From NCBI GenBank assembly GCA_902761265.1, contig CACWJV010000184.1, positions 1 through 12,300 of the forward strand: a stretch of DNA of 12,300 nucleotides, written 5' to 3'. The notes under the pieces are model-generated. The model was not told where the DNA came from, searched no databases, and saw nothing but the letters and a program-made list of their open reading frames with translations. This stretch comes from Oscillospiraceae bacterium. GTDB lineage: Bacteria; Bacillota; Clostridia; Oscillospirales; Acutalibacteraceae. Made by a program: the position numbers and the translations under genes. This document shows, piece by piece, positions 1 to 6,105 of the stretch. Position 1 is the stretch's first letter. Each line of letters begins with the position of its first letter.

Positions 1-785
1 GGTTTCACACTGTTGGTCGCCACCATGCCGGTGCCGGCGTCGCCTTCGGGCGGACAAAGCGGAATCCCCGGCTGCAACCCGCCGGTCGGGTCAAGCAGCC
101 GCGCGCCTTCTTCGGTCAGCGTCCCTGCCGCCTGTCCGGCTGTGCGGACTTCGGGCAGCAGATCGCGCAGCCGCCACGGATAACCGCCGCACAGCGTGTC
201 AAACTGTTCGAGCATGGTTTTGTCATAATCGCACGTCGCATCGTCGATCGGGAACATACCCGCCGCTTCGCCCACGCCGACGGTGCGCACACCGGTCAGC
301 CGGTAATGCAAATAGCCGGCAAGCGTGGTCAGCGCGCGGATGTCTTTCACGTGCTCCTCTCCGTTCAAAATTGCCTGATAGAGATGCGCCACGCTCCAGC
401 GTTCGGGAATGTTGAACGAAAAAAGCTTTGTCAGCTTTTCGGCGGCTTCGCCGGTCGTCGTGTTGCGCCAAGTACGAAACGGCACCAAAAACCGGTCGTT
501 TTCGTCCAATGCAATATAGCCGTGCATCATGGCGGAAATCCCGATGGCGCCAACGGTCGTCAGCGGCGCGCCGTATTTGTCCTGAACCTGCTTTGACAGC
601 GCAGCAAACGACTGCTGCAGCGCGGTTAAAATCTCGTCGTAGCTGTAAGTCCAGTAGCCGCCGACAAAGCTGTTTTCCCAATCGTAAACGCCCTCGGCAA
701 GCACCTGATAGCTTTTGTCAATCAAGACCGCCTTGACGCGGGTAGAGCCGAACTCGATGCCGAGGGTGGTGTTTGTAAAATCCAT
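1..785 (-). CDS. FGGY-family carbohydrate kinase, N-terminal part (runs off the left edge)
   Basis: An open frame of 261 codons runs from an ATG at 785 to the window edge without a stop, so only the N-terminal half of a roughly 500-residue sugar kinase is present. FGGY kinases phosphorylate a sugar or ketose with ATP in the cytoplasm. The frame opens with the phosphate-binding signature GIEFGSTRVKAVLID (residues 9-23), then MMHGYIALDENDRFLVPFRTW (two overlapping conserved blocks near residues 86-106), and ends near EGDAGTGMVATNSVK, where the second ATPase-fold domain begins. The start is supported by AAGGAG nine bases upstream. It follows rlmH but is separated from it by a repeat cassette, so it may or may not share that transcript; no clear promoter was seen in the cassette. 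The MHGY...PFRTWRNT style resembles clostridial ribulo-/xylulokinase-like members, but the substrate cannot be assigned. Confidence 0.88.
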   Translation of the reverse strand, partial: MDFTNTTLGIEFGSTRVKAVLIDKSYQVLAEGVYDWENSFVGGYWTYSYDEILTALQQSFAALSKQVQDKYGAPLTTVGAIGISAMMHGYIALDENDRFLVPFRTWRNTTTGEAAEKLTKLFSFNIPERWSVAHLYQAILNGEEHVKDIRALTTLAGYLHYRLTGVRTVGVGEAAGMFPIDDATCDYDKTMLEQFDTLCGGYPWRLRDLLPEVRTAGQAAGTLTEEGARLLDPTGGLQPGIPLCPPEGDAGTGMVATNSVK

Positions 786-806
786 AAGGGGAGTCTCCTT
801 TTTTCA

Positions 807-1067
807 AATTCGGAATGCGGAATTCGGAATTCGGAATTGTGGGACGCCGCGCAAAGCGCGATGCGTCAAAGTGTTAAGGCAAGGTGATTCCTTTGCCAAA
901 AGAGATTGCAAATCTGTTCGTTGGCGGATGATCGGTTTCGGAATCGGAAACCTGCAGCGGATACAATCTACCCGGGTTCGGTTTCGGATCGTTTGCGCCA
1001 CGGCGCAGAACATCGGATTGCTGCGCGGGAAGGCGCGACCGCAATTCCGAATTCCGAATTCCGAATT
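807..1067. repeat. Heptamer-bounded repeat cassette, copy 1
   Basis: This 261-bp cassette begins with direct heptamers AATTCGG (four units with one variant, 807-838) and ends with the inverted form AATTCCG (three units plus AATT, 1043-1067). The interior contains a hairpin GACGC...GCGTC with an inner CGCGC/GCGCG stem (about 845-868) and a GGCAAGG/CCTTTGCC stem (about 881-900). The 200-base interior recurs at 7330-7533 with about ten differences counted by eye. It carries no plausible gene and no transposase. Its right end overlaps the TAA stop of rlmH, and its left end lies 22 bases upstream of the kinase start codon. It looks like a non-autonomous MITE-like element or a class of intergenic repeat; no target duplication was recognised. 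Confidence 0.85.
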
Positions 1068-1548
1068 ACTTATGATACTTGCTGCCCCGTTCGATCTGCT
1101 TGGCGCGATAGATCTGTTCGAGCAGCATCACGCGAAAGAGCTGGTGGGGAAAGGTCATGGCGCTGACGGACAGGCGGCAGTCGGCGCGGCGTTTAACGGC
1201 GTCCGAAAGCCCGAACGAGCCGCCGATCACAAAGCAGACCTTGTCTTTGCCCGCTGTGGCGTAATCGGACAGCAGCCGGCTGAAGCGTTCGCTGTCCATG
1301 CTCTTGCCCTCGACACACAGCGCGACCACGGCCGCACCGGCAGGGATCTTGTCCAAGATCTCTTTGCCCTCTTTGTCGAGCGCCTGTCTGATCTGGGTGT
1401 CGTGCGGGTCGTCCGGCAGTTTTTGCGCCGGCAGCTCAATGATCTGCAGTTTGCAAAGCGTCTGCAGCCGCTTTTGATATTCCGCACACGCGGCGGTGAG
1501 ATACGGCTCTTTGAGCCGTCCCACGCAAAGGACGGTGATCTGCTGCAT
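1066..1548 (-). CDS. rlmH: 23S rRNA (pseudouridine-1915 N3)-methyltransferase RlmH
   Basis: The 160-residue product matches the full length of RlmH, a small SPOUT-fold enzyme that uses S-adenosylmethionine to methylate pseudouridine 1915 in helix 69 of 23S rRNA on the assembled ribosome. The SAM-binding loop FVIGGSFGL is at residues 106-114. The knot region MTFPHQLFRVMLLEQIYRA is at 131-149, and the C-terminus ends in YHK, matching the family's (N)PYH(K/R) end. The ATG at 1548 is preceded by AAGGAGAG, which overlaps the TAA of the upstream YycJ-like gene (9-base gap), so the two are surely cotranscribed. The same pair is neighbours in many Bacillota. The stop codon lies in the edge of the repeat cassette at 807-1067, so the gene end appears to abut a mobile or repetitive insertion without loss of the family C-terminus. 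Confidence 0.96.
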   Translation of the reverse strand: MQQITVLCVGRLKEPYLTAACAEYQKRLQTLCKLQIIELPAQKLPDDPHDTQIRQALDKEGKEILDKIPAGAAVVALCVEGKSMDSERFSRLLSDYATAGKDKVCFVIGGSFGLSDAVKRRADCRLSVSAMTFPHQLFRVMLLEQIYRAKQIERGSKYHK

Positions 1549-1557
1549 GCTCTCTCC

Positions 1558-2352
1558 TTAAAACAGGATCAGCCCTTCGTCGTTTTCCTTCGGGTTGACC
1601 TTTAATGTATAATCTTTGCCCAAAACGGCGCCGGCCTGCTGCAGCGCGGCATAGGTTGTCTGATAGGCGAGCTGGGGGATGTTGTTTTCCGTGCTCAGAT
1701 GGCCGAGAAACAACCGCGTCGTGCCGTGATCGACAAGCTGCACCGCCACGTCGGCGCACGCGTCGTTGCAAAGGTGACCGACGTCGGATAAAATCCGCCG
1801 CTTGAGAAAATAGGGATACGGCCCGTTTTGCAGCATACCGACGTCGTGGTTCGATTCCAGCATCACAAGATCGGCGCCGAGAATGCCGTGCATGACCTCG
1901 TTTGTCATGTGACCGATATCTGTGGCCACAGAAACCTTGCGCTCGTCCGGCAGCGTCACGGTATAGCCGCAGGGTTCGTTGGCGTCGTGCGGCGTCGGAA
2001 ACGCGCGCACACAAAGATCGCCGACCGTGATCTCTTTGCCGATCTCCACAAACTCGCACGGAAAATCGCCGTCGAGCGCGCCGGCTTCGTTCATTCCCTG
2101 CATCGTGCCGCGGGTGGCGTAGACCGGCAGACGCAGCTGCGACGCGAGCACACGGATGCCTTTGATATGGTCGGCGTGCTCGTGGGTCACAAAGATCGCG
2201 CGGATGCTTTTGGGGTCAATGTCGCGGGTTTGCAACGCTGTACGGATGCGCTTGGCGCTGACGCCGGCGTCAATCAAAATCCCCGTGCTGCCCGACCCGA
2301 CGTAGGTCGCGTTGCCGGAGGAGGAGGAAAAGAGCGAACAAAATCTTGCCAT
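1558..2352 (-). CDS. YycJ/WalJ-like metallo-beta-lactamase-fold hydrolase
   Basis: The 264-residue product has the MBL-fold metal ligand motif THEHADH at residues 56-62, a further HD at 122-123, ATDIGH at 143-148 and GHLSTENN at 217-224. YPYFLKRRILSDVGHLCN (179-196) is the signature stretch of the YycJ/WalJ group. Members of this group are predicted exonuclease-type hydrolases linked to DNA replication or cell-wall coordination in Bacillota, and usually lie near walRK or rlmH. The ATG at 2352 follows AAAGGA with nine bases between. An intrinsic terminator ends directly upstream of that ribosome site, so the gene depends either on readthrough from murA or on a promoter inside the murA 3' end. 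The family call is firm; the exact reaction is not established by the sequence. Confidence 0.92.
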   Translation of the reverse strand: MARFCSLFSSSSGNATYVGSGSTGILIDAGVSAKRIRTALQTRDIDPKSIRAIFVTHEHADHIKGIRVLASQLRLPVYATRGTMQGMNEAGALDGDFPCEFVEIGKEITVGDLCVRAFPTPHDANEPCGYTVTLPDERKVSVATDIGHMTNEVMHGILGADLVMLESNHDVGMLQNGPYPYFLKRRILSDVGHLCNDACADVAVQLVDHGTTRLFLGHLSTENNIPQLAYQTTYAALQQAGAVLGKDYTLKVNPKENDEGLILF

Positions 2353-2365
2353 AGGGAACCGTCCT

Positions 2366-2402
2366 TTAAAAAAAGTGTCTCATTGCTGGCAACAAGACAC
2401 TT
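2366..2402 (-). terminator. Intrinsic terminator between murA and the YycJ-like gene
   Basis: Read on the minus strand, AAGTGTCT (2395-2402) pairs with AGACACTT (2373-2380). The inner arms extend the stem through two G-U wobbles and TTG/CAA to a CCAG loop. Seven T residues follow (2374-2368). This is a textbook rho-independent terminator placed 24 bases after the murA stop and immediately before the ribosome site of the next gene. Confidence 0.88.
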
Positions 2403-2425
2403 CATACATCCATTATCGTCTGCGC

Positions 2426-3715
2426 TCAGCCGGCCGCGCCGCTTTGCGGTGTGTCGTCGCTGAACTCTTTGCGGTAGATATCCGCGCCGAGGTCGCGCAG
2501 TTTTTCTACATAGTCTTCATAGCCGCGGTCGATAAACACGATGTTTTCGATCTCGGTTTTGCCGCGAGCCATCAGGCCGGCAATGATCATAGCGGCGCCT
2601 GCACGCAGATCGTCTGCACGCACGGGTGCGCCGGTCAGTTCGGAAACGCCCTGGAACACGGCGATGGTACCGTCCACCTGCACGTTGGCGCCCATACGGA
2701 TGAGCTGATCGACATAGCGGAAGCGGTTGTCCCACACGCCCTCGCTCACAAGCGACGTGCCGTTGGCCACGGTGAGCAAAACGCTCATCTGCGGCTGCAT
2801 ATCGGTCGGGAACCCGGGATGCGGCATGGTTTTGACGTTGCAGTGGCGGAACTTGCCGGTGCTGACCACGCGCACGGCGTCGTCATATTCCTCAACCTTG
2901 ACGCCGCATTCCAGCAGCTTTGCGGTGATGGATTCCAGATGCTTGGGAATCACATTTTTGACCAGCACGTCGCCGCCCGTGGCGGCCGCGGCCACCATAT
3001 AGGTGCCGGCCTCGATCTGGTCGGGGATGATGGAATAGGTGCAGCCGTGCAGATTTTGCACGCCGTGAATCTTGATCACGTCGGTGCCTGCGCCGCGGAT
3101 GTCGGCGCCCATGGCGTTGAGACAGTTGGCAAGATCCACAATATGCGGCTCTTTCGCAGCGTTTTCAATGATGGTCAGGCCCCTTGCCTTGACCGCGGAA
3201 AGCATGATATTGATGGTGGCGCCCACGGAGACTTTGTCCATATAGATCGGGCTGCCGGTCAGATGCTCGGCGGTGGCGTTGATCATTGCGTTTTCCACCG
3301 TGACCGAAGCGCCCAGCAGTTCGAAGCCCTTGATATGCAGATCGATCGGGCGCACGCCGAAGTTGCAGCCGCCCGGAAGAGAGACCTTGGCGCGGTTAAA
3401 CCGGCCGAGCAGGGCCCCGATCAGGTAATAGGACGCACGCAGCTTTTTGGTCATCTCGTGCGGCACGATAAAGGAATTGACGTGTTTGGTGTCGATTTCA
3501 ACGGTGTGTTTATTGAGATAGCGGACGCTGGCGCCCATACTCGACAAAATGCGCAGCATGGTGATCACGTCGCTGATATTCGGGATATTCTCCAGACGGC
3601 AGACGTCCTGCGCCAAAAGCGTGGCGGGAATGATGGCAACAGCGGCATTTTTCGCGCCGCTGATCTCGATTTCACCCGTCAGCCTGTTACCGCCGTGGAT
3701 CACAAGCTTTTCCAA
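2426..3715 (-). CDS. murA: UDP-N-acetylglucosamine 1-carboxyvinyltransferase MurA
   Basis: This 429-residue cytoplasmic enzyme transfers enolpyruvate from phosphoenolpyruvate to UDP-N-acetylglucosamine, the first committed step of peptidoglycan synthesis. Full family length is present. The conserved SGAKNAA places Lys22 and Asn23, LPGGCNFG carries the catalytic cysteine at residue 117 (the fosfomycin target, Cys115 in E. coli), and PGFPTDMQPQ places the catalytic aspartate at 305. Because Cys rather than Asp occupies the active-site position, fosfomycin sensitivity is expected. The start is a TTG at 3715, six bases after AGGAGA; no ATG fits as well. A promoter with an extended -10 box lies about 125 bases upstream, and an intrinsic terminator follows. 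Many Bacillota carry two MurA paralogues; which one this is cannot be told here. Confidence 0.97.
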   Translation of the reverse strand: MEKLVIHGGNRLTGEIEISGAKNAAVAIIPATLLAQDVCRLENIPNISDVITMLRILSSMGASVRYLNKHTVEIDTKHVNSFIVPHEMTKKLRASYYLIGALLGRFNRAKVSLPGGCNFGVRPIDLHIKGFELLGASVTVENAMINATAEHLTGSPIYMDKVSVGATINIMLSAVKARGLTIIENAAKEPHIVDLANCLNAMGADIRGAGTDVIKIHGVQNLHGCTYSIIPDQIEAGTYMVAAAATGGDVLVKNVIPKHLESITAKLLECGVKVEEYDDAVRVVSTGKFRHCNVKTMPHPGFPTDMQPQMSVLLTVANGTSLVSEGVWDNRFRYVDQLIRMGANVQVDGTIAVFQGVSELTGAPVRADDLRAGAAMIIAGLMARGKTEIENIVFIDRGYEDYVEKLRDLGADIYRKEFSDDTPQSGAAG

Positions 3716-3837
3716 GAAAATCTCCTCTTTCTCTTTGCCGGCCGGCGTTTTGCGGGCGGCATCCTATATCTGAATCTTAGAAGAAAATGCAATATTTTGT
3801 ATTCGCGCGGATAGAATCCCCCACTGAATACCAAGAT

Positions 3838-3846
3838 ATTATAGCA
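3838..3846 (-). promoter_or_regulatory. Extended -10 promoter for murA
   Basis: On the minus strand a perfect TATAAT (3843-3838) is preceded by TG with one base between (3846-3845), making an extended -10 element. The -35 region is poor (T-rich near 3861-3866), which extended -10 promoters tolerate. Transcription would start near 3831, leaving an untranslated leader of roughly 115 bases before murA. No known riboswitch was recognised in the leader. Confidence 0.65.
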
Positions 3847-4017
3847 TGTATTGTTACAAAAGAAAAGCCTTTTTGTTAAAAAATTTGAAAAAGATGGAAA
3901 GATTATGACGTCCGTTTGTTTTCCCCATTCTGTTTAGCGTTTGCTGTTTTCGGCAAAATATGCGTTGGCAGGGCCAAGGGCCGAGGGCCGAGGGATCAGG
4001 GATTGGGGAATGGCAGT

Positions 4018-4053
4018 AAAAAAATAACCGCCCTCGTTCCCCAACGCTGCGGT
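4018..4053 (-). terminator. Terminator of the candidate small RNA
   Basis: Minus-strand stem ACCGC (4053-4049) pairs with GCGGT (4031-4027). An inner CGTT/AACG stem closes on GGGG, then comes TA followed by seven T residues (4024-4018). Confidence 0.8.
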
Positions 4054-4103
4054 CATTTTCATAAGCTATAGGGACACAACCGTCTAACGGTGTTCCCTCT
4101 TGC
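4018..4103 (-). ncRNA. Small RNA, probably the antitoxin RNA of a degraded type I toxin-antitoxin locus
   Basis: A sigma-A promoter (-35 TTGACA at 4138-4133, 17-base spacer, -10 TATTAT at 4115-4110) predicts a transcript from about 4103. It ends at an intrinsic terminator (4053-4018) whose stem ACCGC/GCGGT, with inner CGTT/AACG, is followed by TA and seven T residues. The RNA would be about 85 bases and contain a second hairpin (4097-4071). On the plus strand, AAAAAATAA at 4018-4026 followed by these two hairpins resembles, from memory of the family, the lysine-lysine-stop end and 3' untranslated region of TxpA/Fst-like ('putative holin-like') toxins, whose antitoxin RNA is convergent and overlaps the toxin mRNA 3' end. 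The toxin frame itself is absent. The promoter and terminator are clear; the family assignment is moderate. Confidence 0.55.
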
Positions 4104-4109
4104 AGTTTT

Positions 4110-4138
4110 ATAATATCCGTTTTCGCCTTCTTTGTCAA
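4110..4138 (-). promoter_or_regulatory. Sigma-A promoter for the small RNA
   Basis: On the minus strand a consensus -35 TTGACA (4138-4133) is separated by exactly 17 bases from TATTAT (4115-4110), giving a start near 4103. It lies inside the heptamer-bounded segment and points toward murA, but the transcript should stop at the terminator ending at 4018. Confidence 0.75.
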
Positions 4139-4253
4139 ACGCTTTTTCATTGCAGCACTGCAGCGCCGAACGTTTCTGCGCGGCAACTACCTTTTTCAAC
4201 AGCAACCTCCTCTTCGCGTCCCTCGGCCCTTGGCCCTTGGCCCTGCAACAACA

Positions 4254-4275
4254 AAAGCGGCCCGCAGGCCGCTTT
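4254..4275 (-). terminator. Terminator at the end of the SCP2/aminotransferase/transketolase operon
   Basis: Minus strand: AAAGCGGCC (4275-4267), loop TGCG, GGCCGCTTT (4262-4254), then a T-rich tail interrupted by G. It begins 12 bases after the SCP2-like A stop codon. The stem is perfect over nine pairs, so termination is likely although the T-tract is imperfect. Confidence 0.85.
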
Positions 4276-4287
4276 GCTGTTGCTTTC

Positions 4288-5073
4288 TTATTTCGCCAGA
4301 TCGCCGATGAGCAGCAGGAAATTACCAAGCTGTGCACCGAATTCCGGGCCGCCGTCCATAATCAGCTTGCCGCTTTTGACCGTGCCGAGCAAAATGCCCA
4401 GAGCACTCTGGAAGGAATCGAAGCGCAGCGTGAAGAACGGCATCGCGCGCTTGTATTCGCCGCGGCCGGCGCGGGATTTGCCCGCCTTGATGCGGATATA
4501 CGCGGAAACCTCGGGATGGTCGTTGACCGCCAGCGCATAGACACGGTCGGGCGATTTGAGCGTCCATTCGTGAATATCCGGGTGGCCCATCTTGTTGAGC
4601 TGGCTGATGCCGCTCGTGAGCAGATAGAACATGCACTTGACAAGCAGCCGCTGGTCGTCTTCGCTTTCGGGCGCTTCGGTGGCGCCGAGGACGTTTGCCA
4701 TCTTCAGCAGCACCATCACAAACGACACGAGCGTTTTGGCATATTTGAGACCGCGGATCTTCGGGATCGCGTCCAGCGTGATGTTGCCCTTAAAGAACGC
4801 GTTCAGCTTTTCCACGCTCTTGAACTCCAGCTCAATATGCGGTTCGTCCGCAAGACAGGTGTGGACGATCCATTCGCCGGAATTGACGATGAAATGCATA
4901 CCGACTTTGCCTTCCGGCACTTCGGGGTTCAGACAACTGACCTGGATCACAGCGTGGGCGTGCTCAAACTTTTTGGCAAGAGAGGGAACCTCCGTTGCAA
5001 GAACCTTCACCAGAGGAAGCGCGGCGTTTAAGAATATTTTGTTGGAATATAACTCTTCCTGCGGAATCGCCAT
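4288..5073 (-). CDS. Tandem SCP2-like domain protein A (paralogue of protein B)
   Basis: This 261-residue protein has no enzyme motif I recognise. Two stretches resemble the SCP2 sterol-carrier fold: residues about 40-115 (ending ...FKSVEKLNAFFKGNITLDAI) and about 165-255 (ending ...FQSALGILLGTVKSGKLIMDG). They are joined by a helical part with LLVKCMFYLLTSGISQL (143-159). SCP2 domains form a hydrophobic tunnel for lipids or other apolar ligands, and in bacteria are also fused to enzymes. No signal peptide or true membrane segment is seen, so it is probably cytoplasmic. The ATG at 5073 is preceded by GAGGAGG; an upstream in-frame ATG lies inside the preceding transketolase gene and has no ribosome site. 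It is the last gene before a terminator, 19 bases after the transketolase C-terminal gene. Protein B at 8867-9628 shares its order of motifs. The SCP2 call is by eye and moderate; the paralogy is firmer. Confidence 0.72.
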   Translation of the reverse strand: MAIPQEELYSNKIFLNAALPLVKVLATEVPSLAKKFEHAHAVIQVSCLNPEVPEGKVGMHFIVNSGEWIVHTCLADEPHIELEFKSVEKLNAFFKGNITLDAIPKIRGLKYAKTLVSFVMVLLKMANVLGATEAPESEDDQRLLVKCMFYLLTSGISQLNKMGHPDIHEWTLKSPDRVYALAVNDHPEVSAYIRIKAGKSRAGRGEYKRAMPFFTLRFDSFQSALGILLGTVKSGKLIMDGGPEFGAQLGNFLLLIGDLAK

Positions 5074-5092
5074 GTTTCTTTCCTCCTCGTGA

Positions 5093-6103
5093 TTAGAATT
5101 CGTCGTCCCAGTTGTCGTCTTCTTCAAAGTCTTTCTTCATAACCTCGCGGACCGCGGAGATGATGCCGTTGGCGTCGATGCCGACTTCGCTCATGATATC
5201 CTCCTGCAAACCGATGGGTGCGAACTTATCCGGATGGCCGAGCATCTTGAACGCGCAGGCTTTGCCGGAATCGACAACCACTTCCGCAACCGCGGAGCCC
5301 AGACCGCCGATGACGGAGTGATCTTCAACGGTGATGATGCGGCGGGTTTCGAGCACAGCCTTGATGATCGCGTCGCGGTCGATCGGCTTGATGGTGTGCA
5401 TATTGAGCACGCGGACCTTGAGGCCGTCGGCAGAGTCGAGGAACTTGGCCGCTTCGCGCGCCTGGAACACGCAGGAGCCGCAGGCGATGACGGTGATATC
5501 GGTGCCTTCGTGCACTTCCACAGCCTTGCCCACTTCGAAGCCGTAATCCTGGGAATCATACAGCACACGGTCGAACCCGCGGTTGATGCGGATATAATAG
5601 GGGCCGAAGTTTTCATAGGCGGCGTTGACCGCGTTGGCGGTTTCATAGCCGTCCGCCGGCACAATCAGCGTCATGTTCGGCATCGCGCGGACGATCGCAA
5701 GGTCCACAATGGCGTGGTGGGTGGAGCCCGCCTGGCCGAAGGACGTACCGGAATGGGTGGCGATGATCTTGGCGTTGACGTTCTGATAGCAAATGTCGGT
5801 GTGCATCTGGTCGCACGCACGCATGCTCGTGAACGCCGAGAAGCCGGAAAGGAACGGGGTCAGTCCCGCGCGCGCCATACCGGCAGCGACGCCGAACATA
5901 TCCTGCTCCGCGATACCCACGTTGATGACGCGTTCCGGACAGATTTTCAGAACGTCGCCGAGTTTGGTCGATTTTGCAAGGTCGGCAGTGATGGCAACGA
6001 CCTTCGGGTCTTTTTGCATAATATCAGCGAGTGCTTTGCCGTAAATTTCAGCGGTTGCAACTTCGGTCTGATCGATTGCGTTATAAACAAATCCGCCTGC
6101 CAT
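5093..6103 (-). CDS. Split transketolase, C-terminal subunit (pyrimidine-binding and C-terminal domains)
   Basis: The 336-residue product corresponds to the second half of transketolase. The pyrimidine-binding domain has NVGIAEQDMFGVAAGMA with the catalytic glutamate at residue 66, followed by FSAFTSMRACDQ, the loop HSGTSFGQAGSTHHAIVDLA, and IRINRG, which carries the phosphate/substrate arginine region. The rest is the transketolase C-terminal domain (about 195-320) with an unusual acidic tail (EEDDNWDDEF). It must pair with the N-terminal subunit encoded just upstream to make the thiamine diphosphate site that moves two-carbon ketol units between sugars. The ATG lies two bases after the upstream stop, and its ribosome site GGAGGG is inside that gene, implying coupled translation and equal stoichiometry. 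Substrate specificity is unknown; split transketolases include both housekeeping and dedicated forms such as apulose-4-phosphate and sulfofructose transketolases. Confidence 0.93.
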   Translation of the reverse strand: MAGGFVYNAIDQTEVATAEIYGKALADIMQKDPKVVAITADLAKSTKLGDVLKICPERVINVGIAEQDMFGVAAGMARAGLTPFLSGFSAFTSMRACDQMHTDICYQNVNAKIIATHSGTSFGQAGSTHHAIVDLAIVRAMPNMTLIVPADGYETANAVNAAYENFGPYYIRINRGFDRVLYDSQDYGFEVGKAVEVHEGTDITVIACGSCVFQAREAAKFLDSADGLKVRVLNMHTIKPIDRDAIIKAVLETRRIITVEDHSVIGGLGSAVAEVVVDSGKACAFKMLGHPDKFAPIGLQEDIMSEVGIDANGIISAVREVMKKDFEEDDNWDDEF

Positions 6104-6105
6104 GA

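Larger units (their letters stand above)
3971..4244. repeat. GC-rich heptamer-bounded segment (GGGCCRA arrays in inverted orientation)
   Basis: The left end has six consecutive heptamers that begin with GGG (GGGCCAA, GGGCCGA twice, then three drifted units, 3971-4012). The right end (4220-4244) has the same unit on the opposite strand, three copies plus GGG. The 274-bp segment therefore has the same architecture as the AATTCGG cassettes but an unrelated unit. It lies between the terminator of the SCP2/transketolase operon and murA, and encloses a promoter-terminator pair for a small RNA. No protein-coding gene is supported: the frames here have no family likeness and run through the hairpins. 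Confidence 0.75.

Noticed and set aside
786..1065. Promoter or riboswitch for the sugar kinase within the cassette
   Set aside because: No -35/-10 pair with proper spacing was found, and the hairpins belong to the repeat, which also occurs in an unrelated place.
715..1605. Long plus-strand open frame (296 codons) opposite rlmH
   Set aside because: It runs through the repeat cassette and is antisense to the well-supported rlmH; low-complexity shadow without family likeness.
2312..3814. 500-codon plus-strand open frame opposite murA
   Set aside because: It mirrors murA codon structure; composition rich in His/Val/Gly typical of antisense frames in GC-rich genes.
3854..4186. 110-codon minus-strand open frame through the small RNA region
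   Set aside because: It reads through the promoter, both hairpins and the heptamer array; no ribosome site and no recognisable domain.
4059..4337. Minus-strand frame with an AGGAGG-like site near 4205-4212
   Set aside because: It overlaps the operon terminator and the small RNA promoter and has no family likeness; the ribosome-like site is probably chance.
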